Shown piece by piece: positions 1 through 7,724 of a DNA stretch of 64,000 nt. This DNA is from SHZI01 sp041396045. Its GTDB lineage: Bacteria; Pseudomonadota; Gammaproteobacteria; Steroidobacterales; GCA-2729495. Position numbers and translations under genes: made by a program. The stretch covers positions 62,001 to 126,000 of the forward strand of contig JAWKZI010000008.1 of NCBI GenBank assembly GCA_041396045.1. The letters are read 5' to 3'. How positions within the stretch are numbered: position 1 is the first letter of the stretch; each line of letters starts with the position of its first letter. A model generated the notes under the pieces. It made no database searches, was not told where the DNA came from, and saw only the letters and a list, made by a program, of their open reading frames with translations.

Positions 1-988
1 GCATCAGCACTTCCTTGGTCGGGCTAAGCGGGGTGATCGTCGGATTAAGCTGCAGCAGGACCTGAATATCCTGTCCGGCGATAACCTTGTTCCTGGCATG
101 GATCGGCCCATCGTTCTTTGGCTCGAGCAGGAAGTTGCGCATGTTCAGAAAGAAGATCTTCGTCCGGTTTTCATCTACCGGCTGCTCAAAGAAATACTGA
201 CGGAACATCTTTTGGGGGTCGATATTGATATAGGTCGGCATGATGTTCGGACCATACGTACCGCCACCTGCATAGATGTCGCTTCTATAGGTCTTCGTGC
301 TGCCCCAGGGCGTTTCAGTGTCCTTCGCAGTGACGTGACCTTTCTGCGGCAGCGGCGGGGAATCGAACTTGTGCATGAACCAGAAGCCCCAGCCCTGCCG
401 ATGATCCTCAGTGCTGTAGTCCTTGACCTTGTAGGTGCTTCGATCAACACCCTGGTGACCATGGGTGGGATGCACGAATTCATTGTGCGCAGGATCCAGT
501 CCGTTCTCGATGGAACGCTCATAGTAGTAGCCCACATCGAGTATCAGCACCTGGTTGGCACGCCAGCCAGGCTGGCCATATTCCTCGATGTTGAGCAGCG
601 GTGGGCGCTTGTCCTCCGGCGCATCACCCAGGAACGCAAACACGATGCCGTACTTTTCCTGGACAGGGTATGAATCTACCTTGGCCCGGGCCGGCGGCTT
701 CGCGCCATAACCGATGGACGGAATGTTCTTGCACTCACCATCGCCACCAAACTCCCAGCCATGGTATGGGCAGACGATACAGCCGTTGACGATACGCGGC
801 GCACCCACATTGGACCAGGCACCACCGAGGGACGCGCCACGGTGGGTGCAGGTGTCACTAAGCACTCGCGCGTCGCCGTTCTGGTCACGAAAAGCCACCA
901 CATCACAGCCAAGAACCCGAACTTTCTCCGGAACATCCGGTGCCAGATCTTCGCTTCTGATGATGGGATACCAAAAATTGATATACAT
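1..988 (-). CDS. Rieske non-heme iron ring-hydroxylating oxygenase, large subunit (C-terminus beyond window)
   Basis: Oxygenase component expected to use O2 and electrons from a separate reductase to hydroxylate or demethylate an organic substrate; the substrate cannot be read from the sequence. The 329 visible residues carry the Rieske [2Fe-2S] ligands as C47-x-H49 and C73-x2-H76 (CTHRGA and CPYHGW) and, in the catalytic half, the mononuclear iron motif D165-x2-H168-x4-H173 (DPAHNEFVH). The gene runs off the left edge, so the C-terminal part of the catalytic domain is missing here. The ATG at 988 follows a GGAGAA ribosome-binding site. The gene is divergent from nnrS, and an FNR-type box at 1051-1064 is placed as for a class II FNR-activated promoter, with a TATTCA -10-like hexamer downstream. 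Low-oxygen control of an O2-consuming enzyme is odd and is discussed with the nod gene. Confidence 0.92.
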   Translation of the reverse strand, partial: MYINFWYPIIRSEDLAPDVPEKVRVLGCDVVAFRDQNGDARVLSDTCTHRGASLGGAWSNVGAPRIVNGCIVCPYHGWEFGGDGECKNIPSIGYGAKPPARAKVDSYPVQEKYGIVFAFLGDAPEDKRPPLLNIEEYGQPGWRANQVLILDVGYYYERSIENGLDPAHNEFVHPTHGHQGVDRSTYKVKDYSTEDHRQGWGFWFMHKFDSPPLPQKGHVTAKDTETPWGSTKTYRSDIYAGGGTYGPNIMPTYINIDPQKMFRQYFFEQPVDENRTKIFFLNMRNFLLEPKNDGPIHARNKVIAGQDIQVLLQLNPTITPLSPTKEVLM

Positions 989-1050
989 CGTCGTTCTCCG
1001 TATTGATGAAACTCTCGCTTTGAATAGTGTGCTGTCAGTCAGGTACTGAC

Positions 1051-1064
1051 TTGACCTAGATCAA
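1051..1064. promoter_or_regulatory. FNR/Dnr-type box between the Rieske oxygenase gene and nnrS
   Basis: TTGAC-CTAG-ATCAA matches the FNR/Dnr consensus TTGAT-N4-ATCAA at 9 of 10 positions. It lies 63 bases before the Rieske oxygenase start and 120 bases before the nnrS start, so it could serve one or both divergent genes. nnrS is a classical target of NO-responsive Crp/Fnr regulators, which supports function. An Fnr homologue is encoded at 9810-10613. Confidence 0.7.
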
Positions 1065-1183
1065 CGGCAGCTATCGTCAGGATCGTGGCAACTACGTAGT
1101 CCGCAGGTGTAACGGCTCCTCTCGACGAGAGCGCGACCAGTGCTACAGTCGAAGTTCACATTCCAGGAGCCCTGACGCACGGG

Positions 1184-2329
1184 ATGTCACCATTGCAGCC
1201 AAAACTTGCGCCGTGGCGACTGTTCTTTCCATCTGCACTACTCCTGGCGCCGGTCAACGTCCTCGTGTGGATGGCACTGCACGATGGACTGATTGCCTGG
1301 CCCGACATCGCCTCCGCCACCTGGCATGGGCGCGAAATGCTGTTTGGTTACACGTTTGCCGTTATTGCCGGCTATCTTCTGCCGGCCATGAGCGCCTCAT
1401 CGCTGGGACTCATCTGGTTGCTGTGGCTGGCGGGCCGCCTGTTGTGGCTGGCACCTCCGGCATTCATCCATCCGTGGCTGGCGCTGATGATTGCTGTGGC
1501 ATTTCCGGCCCTGCTGGCAGGCCTTGGCGCTGGCCGCTTTCTGACCGTAAAGCGAGCGCGCAATCTCGCGTTTCCGCTGATTTTGCTGGCTCTGGGTGTC
1601 GCAGCTTTGGGTAGTTACGCCACGGCAGCGGGGCTGTTGCCGTCGCCCGCCCGCGGCGCTTCTGTACTGTCGGTTTTTATCGTGGCCCTGCTGGTCATGA
1701 TGATGGGCGGACGAACTGCGCCCACGGCTACAGTCGGTGCCCTGCGCGCACGCGGCCATGAGGTGGCGATCCGCTCACATCCAGGGCTTGAGGTGGCAAC
1801 TGTTCTCGGCATGCTGTTGCTCGTGATACTGGACGGATCGGGGCAGGCACATGCCGCAGGCCTGGTCGCGATTGCGGTGGCGGTGGTTCTGGCCTTGAGG
1901 ATGAAGGACTGGAAATTTGGCGGAGTGCTTCACGATCCAGAGGTCTGGCCCCTGCACGTCGGCTATCTCTGGCTCACGCTCGGCATCGCCTTGATCGGCC
2001 TGGACCGGCTGGGACTGATGGAACTGCCGGACGCCGGCGCGCTGCATGCACTCGCGGCGGGCGGTATCGGTACGGTGACTCTGGTGATGATGGTCAGGGT
2101 GACGCGACAGCGGGCCGGCGGCCTCTCGGCTTCCGTGGCCTGGCTGCAGGCTGTCCAACTGAGCCTCACCGTAGCGGTCTTCCTGAGGGTCTGCGGTGGC
2201 TGGATGGTGCCCGGTCATCGCGAATTGATGTTGTGGCTCTCCGCAACCATGTGGGCAGCAGCCTTTGTACTCAGCGGGATCGTACTGTTGCCGGCGGCGT
2301 TCAGGCCATCCCGCGCAACCGGCGCCTGA
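1184..2329 (+). CDS. nnrS: NnrS family heme- and copper-containing membrane protein
   Basis: Polytopic inner-membrane protein of 381 residues and roughly 10-12 hydrophobic segments. NnrS proteins are induced during denitrification and protect cells against nitrosative stress; their exact chemistry is unsettled. Recognised by the family-typical opening (PWRLFFPSALLLAPVNVL), the WHGREMLFGYTFAVIAGYLL segment that follows the first helix, and the overall length. The ATG at 1184 is preceded by AGGAG at a somewhat long spacing of about 13 bases. An FNR-type box lies upstream at 1051-1064. The gene belongs to the NO-related island that continues to about 15 kb. Confidence 0.88.
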   Translation: MSPLQPKLAPWRLFFPSALLLAPVNVLVWMALHDGLIAWPDIASATWHGREMLFGYTFAVIAGYLLPAMSASSLGLIWLLWLAGRLLWLAPPAFIHPWLALMIAVAFPALLAGLGAGRFLTVKRARNLAFPLILLALGVAALGSYATAAGLLPSPARGASVLSVFIVALLVMMMGGRTAPTATVGALRARGHEVAIRSHPGLEVATVLGMLLLVILDGSGQAHAAGLVAIAVAVVLALRMKDWKFGGVLHDPEVWPLHVGYLWLTLGIALIGLDRLGLMELPDAGALHALAAGGIGTVTLVMMVRVTRQRAGGLSASVAWLQAVQLSLTVAVFLRVCGGWMVPGHRELMLWLSATMWAAAFVLSGIVLLPAAFRPSRATGA

Positions 2330-2468
2330 TCTCGCAGGCCATTGCGCCGCGGACCTGGTCTCAACGGCCTGATACGCGCTATCCGCAGTACCCAGATGAC
2401 CATCGCGATTGCACTATAGCCATTGACCGTGGCGCTACAGGGTCCGGGAAGGGCAGCGTGGAAGCATC

Positions 2469-2891
2469 ATGAACAGGCGACTCAATACCTGGCAACGATT
2501 CTGGATGCTGTTCGCAGCGGTCTTCCTGGCGTCAACTCTCGCATTGATTGCAACCTTGTGGCCTCCGCACGATCCAGCGGTCGTCGCCGACCTTGGTGCG
2601 CCGGAGTGCAGGGAATGGCGAGAACTCCCGGAGGGCACATTTCCCGAAGACTATCCGGAGGCCACGAATCAGGACCAGTGTCACTCCTTGCGCACGCTGC
2701 TCAATGAGCAGCGCATAAACATCCGAAACCAAGGCGACTATGACCGCTACCTCCTCAAGGAGCGAGCGAGGGTCAGCATGATCTGCCTTGCCTGGTGGGC
2801 TGGCTTTGTGGCGACAATCTATCTGCTCGGGTGGGCCAGCAGACGGCTGGTCGACGCGTTGCGGGGAAAGAAAAGCCCGCAGGCCAGTTAG
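2469..2891 (+). CDS. Hypothetical membrane protein, two transmembrane segments
   Basis: 140 residues with one hydrophobic segment near residues 10-30 and a second near residues 103-125, separated by a charged region of about 70 residues containing two Cys (one in PECREW, one in DQCHSL) that is probably extracytoplasmic. I do not recognise the family. The stop codon at 2889-2891 directly abuts the ATG of the next gene, so the two are very probably co-transcribed. Codon use looks like that of the neighbours. Its place downstream of nnrS hints at a role in the same island, but this is inference. Confidence 0.6.
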   Translation: MNRRLNTWQRFWMLFAAVFLASTLALIATLWPPHDPAVVADLGAPECREWRELPEGTFPEDYPEATNQDQCHSLRTLLNEQRINIRNQGDYDRYLLKERARVSMICLAWWAGFVATIYLLGWASRRLVDALRGKKSPQAS

Positions 2892-3257
2892 ATGTTGTTT
2901 GCCATAGTCATGGGAACATTTGGCGGTACCGCATTGGCGTTCTATTCGTCCAGGTGGCTGCTTGGCAGAATTACCAGCCGGTTTGCCCACCATGTCACAC
3001 AGATAAAGACCGTCAGGGTGACCGCAATGGTTTTTGGCGCCATTGCGCTTGCACCTGCGATATTCCTTTCAGTGATGGGTGGTGGAATCCTGGGGATACG
3101 CTATGCCGGCGTACTCGCGGAAGCCATAGGCATTGGTGAGATAGGTCAAGCAGTAATACTTGCGGTGGAAGTTATCGCTGCCGTTACCATAATCGTCACA
3201 ATCAATACCGCCATGGGAGCACTCATGGGCATTCTGTTCGCACGCGGCATGCGATAA
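2892..3257 (+). CDS. Small polytopic membrane protein of unknown function
   Basis: 121 residues, about three to four hydrophobic segments (near residues 1-20, 45-65 and 80-115), with a basic stretch between the first two and Gly/Ala-rich helices in the C-terminal half. It starts immediately after the stop codon of the preceding membrane protein, which implies translational coupling and perhaps a complex of the two products. No family was recognised and no catalytic motif is visible. Confidence 0.6.
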   Translation: MLFAIVMGTFGGTALAFYSSRWLLGRITSRFAHHVTQIKTVRVTAMVFGAIALAPAIFLSVMGGGILGIRYAGVLAEAIGIGEIGQAVILAVEVIAAVTIIVTINTAMGALMGILFARGMR

Positions 3258-3361
3258 GGGTATTCCACGATCCCCTGGCGGGCAGAATGGGGCACATAGT
3301 AAATCCATGGTCGGACAGCAGACAGCTTTGGCGGTCGGTTTCCTGAACGTGAGGCATGAAG

Positions 3362-3685
3362 ATGCCCTTTGTCGTTACTGAAAACTGCATCAACTGCAAG
3401 CACACGTATTGTGCTGATGTCTGCCCTGTTGATGCCTTTCGCGAGGGTCCGAACTTTCTGGTAATTGACCCGGACGAGTGCATAGATTGCGCCATCTGTG
3501 AACCCGCGTGCATTGTGGGAGCCATCATGGAGGAGCGGGATGTTCCGGCGGATCAGAAGACCTTCATCCGCATCAATGCAGAGTTGGCCGCCGTCTGGCC
3601 AATGATCGGTCACGGCATACCGCCTCCACCAGATGCGGAAGAGTGGGAGGGCGTACCCGGCAAGCTGGCATTGCTCGAGCGCTGA
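3362..3685 (+). CDS. fdxA: 7Fe ferredoxin FdxA ([3Fe-4S][4Fe-4S])
   Basis: Soluble low-potential electron carrier of 107 residues, the usual FdxA length. Cysteines C9, C17 and C50 fit the [3Fe-4S] cluster and C21, C40, C43 and C46 the [4Fe-4S] cluster, in the arrangement known from Azotobacter FdI; C12 is the extra non-ligand Cys also present there. The conserved stretch EGPNFLVIDPDECIDCAICE is intact. I chose ATG 3362 over ATG 3356 because GAGG at 3351-3354 is correctly spaced only for 3362. A partner is not evident in the window; nearby oxygenase or nitrogen-oxide enzymes are possible electron acceptors by context only. Confidence 0.9.
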   Translation: MPFVVTENCINCKHTYCADVCPVDAFREGPNFLVIDPDECIDCAICEPACIVGAIMEERDVPADQKTFIRINAELAAVWPMIGHGIPPPPDAEEWEGVPGKLALLER

Positions 3686-3695
3686 CTAGCCGGGA

Positions 3696-4268
3696 TCAGT
3701 CGTAAAAACCCGAACCATCTGTTCGGTAAATTCTGGATTCCTTGAGTTCACCATTCTCATCGAAGTATTCCCACCTGCCTTCCCGCTTGTGGAAGACGAA
3801 ACTTCCGCGCTTCTTCAGCTGGCCGTTCTCGTGGTAGAACTCCCAGGGACCTTCGAGCTGTCGATCCTTGTAGAAGCCTTTCTCCGCCAATTGGCCATTC
3901 GGGTGGAACTTCTCGAACAGGCCGTCCAGCTCACCATCCTTGTAGGTCAGTCGTTCGCTCAGGCGTCCGCTTGGGTAATACCGCTCAAAAATACCGCAGG
4001 GCTTGCCGTCTATGGAGTGTCCTTTGAGTTTTAATCGCCCGTTGTCGTGATACAGCTCCCAGGCGCCATGCCGTTCGCCGTTTCTGTAGGTTCCCCGGAA
4101 TTCGAGCTGGCCATTCTCATGAAAAAACTCCCAGGGGCCATCCTGTTTTCCGTTCTTGTAACTGCCCCTGAACTCGAGCTTGCCATCCTTTCGGTGCCAC
4201 TCCGTCGGGCCATCCGGGCGTTTGAATCGTGATCGCAACTGGGCAATGAAAAAGATGAGCTTGATCAT
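3696..4268 (-). CDS. MORN-variant / YwqK-like repeat protein (paralogue 1)
   Basis: 190 residues made almost entirely of about seven repeats of 23-24 residues with the pattern G-x-W-E-x-F/Y-H-E-N-G-Q-L-x-x-R-G-x-Y-K-x-G (MORN_2 type). Such proteins are often annotated as YwqK-like antitoxins, but no toxin partner is visible here. The short hydrophobic N-terminus (MIKLIFFIAQL) could anchor or export it. It is the second gene of a tandem pair, 17 bases after the stop of its paralogue, and convergent with fdxA. Probably a beta-rich scaffold or protein-binding module; the function is unknown. Confidence 0.75.
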   Translation of the reverse strand: MIKLIFFIAQLRSRFKRPDGPTEWHRKDGKLEFRGSYKNGKQDGPWEFFHENGQLEFRGTYRNGERHGAWELYHDNGRLKLKGHSIDGKPCGIFERYYPSGRLSERLTYKDGELDGLFEKFHPNGQLAEKGFYKDRQLEGPWEFYHENGQLKKRGSFVFHKREGRWEYFDENGELKESRIYRTDGSGFYD

Positions 4269-4285
4269 GGCCTGCTCACATTTCT

Positions 4286-5005
4286 CTAGTGGTTGGCGCC
4301 GTCCTTGAAGGTACCCGCTTCCGTCACTCGACCGTCTTCATCGTATAGCTCGTAGCGGCCATCGAGCATGCCACCCCGGAAATTTCCCCTGGTTTTCAGT
4401 CTTCCCTGCTCATCGTACAACTCGTAAAGACCGTCCCGCTTCCCGTTGTGATAGTGCTCTCTTACCTGCAATTGGCCATTCTCATGAAACGACTCCAGCA
4501 AACCCACTCTCTGGTCATCGCTGTAGGTGCCTGTTTCCGCCGGTTGACCATTCGCATGGAACTTCTGCCACGGGCCCGTTTTCTTGCCGTTGGCAAAGGC
4601 CCCTCTGGATTCCAGCTGGCCGTTCGCATGGTACGACTCGTAAGGGCCGTCTCGCTGATCGTCCTTGTGAGTCCCCCGGGATCTCAACTGCCCGTTGCTG
4701 TAGAACGCTTCAAAGGGACCGTTGCGTTCGCCGTCAATGAAGTTTCCGCGGGATCGTAACTGTTCGTTGTCATAGTAGAGCGCCCACGGCCCGTTCTTTT
4801 TCCCGTCCTTGTACGACTGCCTTTCCCGCAATCGTCCATTCTTGTGAAACGATTCCTGCAGGTCGTCCGACTTGCCATCACCTGGAATTGCCGCGGGCGC
4901 CGGTTGCTTGCTTTCGCAATTGAGGTCCCCGATTCCGCCGTGACCGGCTTCCGGCGACCGGTTCTTCGTGCTCGAACTGAACCAGGACAAAATTCTGGAC
5001 TTCAT
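4286..5005 (-). CDS. MORN-variant / YwqK-like repeat protein (paralogue 2)
   Basis: About 239 residues from the ATG at 5005. A possible TTG start at 5071 would add 22 residues but has no convincing ribosome-binding site. After a polar, Ser/Pro-rich N-terminal stretch of about 55 residues come about eight repeats of the same 23-24 residue unit seen in the downstream gene (GPWALYYDNEQLRSRG, GPYESYHANGQLESRG and so on). The pair clearly arose by duplication. It lies divergently next to the nod gene and its FNR-type box at 5123-5136, so it may share that regulatory region. No enzyme motif is present and the function is unknown. Confidence 0.72.
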   Translation of the reverse strand: MKSRILSWFSSSTKNRSPEAGHGGIGDLNCESKQPAPAAIPGDGKSDDLQESFHKNGRLRERQSYKDGKKNGPWALYYDNEQLRSRGNFIDGERNGPFEAFYSNGQLRSRGTHKDDQRDGPYESYHANGQLESRGAFANGKKTGPWQKFHANGQPAETGTYSDDQRVGLLESFHENGQLQVREHYHNGKRDGLYELYDEQGRLKTRGNFRGGMLDGRYELYDEDGRVTEAGTFKDGANH

Positions 5006-5122
5006 TGCGCGCAGCCTGTCAGGCGTCTGTGCCAGAGATCCAATTCTTGGGAGGAAGACCAGCCGGGTCAAGAGTGCTAGGTGGAATCACTAATCTGGCC
5101 TCTCACCAGAAACTGCCTGAAC

Positions 5123-5136
5123 TTGATTTAGATCAT
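5123..5136. promoter_or_regulatory. FNR/Dnr-type box upstream of the nod gene
   Basis: TTGAT-TTAG-ATCAT matches TTGAT-N4-ATCAA at 9 of 10 positions and is centred 90 bases before the ATG at 5220. A class II promoter would start transcription near 5171-5176; TTACAG at 5164-5169 is a plausible -10 element. This suggests anaerobic or NO-dependent activation of the downstream qNOR-like gene. Confidence 0.75.
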
Positions 5137-5219
5137 GTGGCACTTGCGAAATCACGATCAACCTTACAGTCACAGAACGTTGGCCTGTTTCTGGAAGACA
5201 TAACCAGGAGTCACTGACC

Positions 5220-7634
5220 ATGAACACAACATCCGCCGCGAGTTCCAGCAGCCCCAATCTCGCCATGTGGCTGCTGAACAAGAAGAACTGGTTCACTCAT
5301 TTTTTGATCGTGGCTGTAATAAGTATTGCGGGCCTCGTGTATCTGGGCACCCAGACCTACTCGGGTGCCCCGCCGCTGGTGGATTTTGTTTCACCAACCG
5401 GTCAAACAGTGATTTCCGAGGCTCAAATCAAACGCGGCAAGGAGCTGTTTCACCTCCGCGGCCTGATGCTCTACGGCTCCTTCTGGGGCGACGGCGCAGA
5501 GCGGGGACCGGACTTTACTGCTGATGCCCTGCACCGGACTGTTGTGGCCATGAGGACCTACTACGCCAATGAAATGATGGCTCACAATGGTATCGCCAGC
5601 CTCCCGGACTATGAGAGGGACGCGATCGGTCAGCGCGTAATCCGCGATCTGCACAACAACACCTATGACGAGCAGGCCGGCCAGATCGTGCTCAATGACG
5701 CGCAGATTTATGCGTTTGAGGAGCTCAATACGCATTATTCGAGAATGTTCACAGACCCTACGTATCCCGACAGAATGGATCCGCAGAACCAGGTTTCAGG
5801 GGAAGACAACCTGCGCGCGGTCACTGCATTCTTCTTCTGGGGAGGCTGGGTCTCTGCGGCAAATCGACCCGGTGAGAAGTACAGCTACACCCACAACTGG
5901 CCGTACGATCCAGAGGCCGGCAATACCGCCACCAGCGCTACTTTCATCTGGACATTCATATCGATATTCGCGCTGTGGATTGGCATCAGCGTTGTTCTTT
6001 ACGTGTACGGCCAGATGAAGGAACAGCCAGTTGACGTCTTCGAGGCCAGTGGTGGCGTAAACGGGCATTCGCTGACGACCTCTGATCTTGAGAATGGCTA
6101 TGTACGCCCCACCCAACGGGCTACCTACAAGTTTTTCCTGTTGGCAGTTATCGTTTTTGGAGTGCAGGTGCTCGGCGGAATCATCAGTGCCACGGATTTC
6201 ATTCGTCCGTTCGGCATCAATCTGAACGAACTGATTCCGTTTACTGTTTCGCGCAGCTACCACGCCATACTGCAGATCTTCTGGTTCTTCATGTGCTGGG
6301 TGGGTTACACAATCTTTTTCCTGCCTCGGCTGACCAAGGTCCCGAAAGGACAGAAGACCCTGATCAACCTGCTGTTCTTCATCTCCTGTGTCGTGGCAGT
6401 GGGAACCGTGGCGGGCATCTATACCGGGCAGAGGGGCTGGATAAACGACGAACTCTCCTACTGGTTTGGCAGCCAGGGTTGGGAATTCATTGAACTGGGC
6501 CGCTTCTTCCAGCTGCTCCTTCTGGGCGCCTTCACCCTGTGGATCTTCATCATCTATCGGGGCGTGAAAGCCTGGCTGAGCAAGAAGAACTTCTGGTCTG
6601 TTCCGGCCTGGCTCCTCTGGGGCAGTGGTGTGATGGTGCTCTTCCTGTTCTTCGGCATCTTCATGACGCCGGAGGACAACTTCGCCATCTCCGACTACTG
6701 GCGCTGGATGGTGGTCCATATGTGGGTGGAGGTCACCTTCGAGGTGTTCACCACTGTCATCGTGGCCTACCTGCTCGTACAGATGGGGCTGGTCACGCGA
6801 CTGATGGCCGAGCGGATCATCTTTCTGGCCGTCATGCTCTTTCTGGTCACCGCGCTGAATGGCATCTCCCACAACTTCTACTGGATTGCCAAACCGACCG
6901 GGATCATTGCAGTTGGCAGCGTTTTCTCTACCCTGCAGGTTCTGCCACTGCTTCTGCTCACGCTCGACGCGTGGCAGATGCGCCAGGAAGGCGGAAGAGC
7001 GAATGAGTTCCGCATTCAGGGCAAACAGGTTGTCGTGATGGAAGGAGTCTGGCTGTTTATCCTGGCGGTGAACTTCTGGAACATCTTCGGTGCCGGTGTT
7101 TTCGGCTCGCTGATCACCCTGCCACTCGTGAACTACTACGAGCATGCAACCTACATGACCGGCAACCATGCACATGCCGCCATGTTCGGGGTGAAGGGCA
7201 ATATCGCCCTGGCCGGTCTGCTGTTCTGCTGCCAGCATCTGTTCCAGAAAGCTGCCTGGAATGCGAAGCTGATCAGGACCGTGTTCTGGTCCTTCCAGAT
7301 CGGTCTTGGGCTGATGATGTTCCTCGACCTGTTCCCGGTGGGCCTGTACCAGATATGGCTCGTCGTCACGGAAGGCCTGTGGTATGCACGGTCAACCGAG
7401 GTGGTCATGGGACCGGTGTTCGGCACGCTGACCTACCTGCGCGCAATCGGAGGAGCAATCTTCGTCTTCGGTGGCCTGTTGCCTCTGATCTGGTTCATCC
7501 TGTCACGCGGGTTCCGCATGCGGCAGGAAGTGGACGTCGAGACGAACGAGTGGTCCGACTACCAGAAGGAATACGGCAAGGAGAACGGCAAGGAATGGGC
7601 GGCTCAGGAAGAGCCGAAGATCTCGGGCCATTGA
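5220..7634 (+). CDS. nod: Putative nitric oxide dismutase (Nod), qNOR-like heme-copper superfamily enzyme
   Basis: 804-residue integral membrane protein with the fused qNOR layout: one N-terminal helix, a periplasmic domain of about 190 residues, then a NorB-like multi-helix core. Heme ligands are present (H348 for heme b; H650 and H652 in GNHAHAAMFG for b3 and b), and so are H500 and E504 (HMWVE) of the Fe(B) site. The usual His-His pair is H551-N552 (ISHNFYW), and the glutamate about 21 residues later is Q573 (FSTLQVLPL). The quinol-site His and Glu expected after GG319-320 are absent (the stretch reads IISATDFIRP). From memory, exactly these changes mark putative NO dismutases of Methylomirabilis and gammaproteobacterium HdN1, proposed to make N2 and O2 from NO, as opposed to N2O-forming qNOR. 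No separate norC is seen. An FNR-type box precedes it. The alternative is a divergent qNOR. Confidence 0.82.
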   Translation: MNTTSAASSSSPNLAMWLLNKKNWFTHFLIVAVISIAGLVYLGTQTYSGAPPLVDFVSPTGQTVISEAQIKRGKELFHLRGLMLYGSFWGDGAERGPDFTADALHRTVVAMRTYYANEMMAHNGIASLPDYERDAIGQRVIRDLHNNTYDEQAGQIVLNDAQIYAFEELNTHYSRMFTDPTYPDRMDPQNQVSGEDNLRAVTAFFFWGGWVSAANRPGEKYSYTHNWPYDPEAGNTATSATFIWTFISIFALWIGISVVLYVYGQMKEQPVDVFEASGGVNGHSLTTSDLENGYVRPTQRATYKFFLLAVIVFGVQVLGGIISATDFIRPFGINLNELIPFTVSRSYHAILQIFWFFMCWVGYTIFFLPRLTKVPKGQKTLINLLFFISCVVAVGTVAGIYTGQRGWINDELSYWFGSQGWEFIELGRFFQLLLLGAFTLWIFIIYRGVKAWLSKKNFWSVPAWLLWGSGVMVLFLFFGIFMTPEDNFAISDYWRWMVVHMWVEVTFEVFTTVIVAYLLVQMGLVTRLMAERIIFLAVMLFLVTALNGISHNFYWIAKPTGIIAVGSVFSTLQVLPLLLLTLDAWQMRQEGGRANEFRIQGKQVVVMEGVWLFILAVNFWNIFGAGVFGSLITLPLVNYYEHATYMTGNHAHAAMFGVKGNIALAGLLFCCQHLFQKAAWNAKLIRTVFWSFQIGLGLMMFLDLFPVGLYQIWLVVTEGLWYARSTEVVMGPVFGTLTYLRAIGGAIFVFGGLLPLIWFILSRGFRMRQEVDVETNEWSDYQKEYGKENGKEWAAQEEPKISGH

Positions 7635-7667
7635 TATAGGCCAGTAACGCAACTTGCCGAAAGCGGG

Positions 7668-7720
7668 CCGGGCCCTGTGGGGGTTACCCAACTGACTTGG
7701 GTGACTCCTCCGGGGCCCGG
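7668..7720. terminator. Bidirectional hairpin between convergent nod and ubiM
   Basis: A long dyad: CCGGGCCC at 7668-7675 pairs with GGGCCCGG at 7713-7720, and an inner GGGTTACCCAA/TTGGGTGACTC segment extends the stem around 7681-7705. There is no T-run. Its position between two convergent genes suggests a transcription barrier or mRNA 3'-end stabiliser. Confidence 0.6.
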
Positions 7721-7724
7721 TTCG

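Noticed and set aside
3696..5005. YwqK-like genes considered as a toxin-antitoxin module
   Set aside because: Both genes are the repeat protein; no toxin-like gene is adjacent.
5796..7238. 480-codon open frame on the minus strand opposite nod
   Set aside because: Low-complexity, Gln/Glu/His-rich translation produced by the reverse complement of a GC-rich membrane protein gene; no ribosome-binding site or domain.
5220..7634. Annotating the gene simply as quinol-dependent nitric oxide reductase (norZ/norB)
   Set aside because: Substitutions N552 and Q573 and the missing quinol-site residues argue against a standard N2O-forming qNOR; kept as the main alternative.
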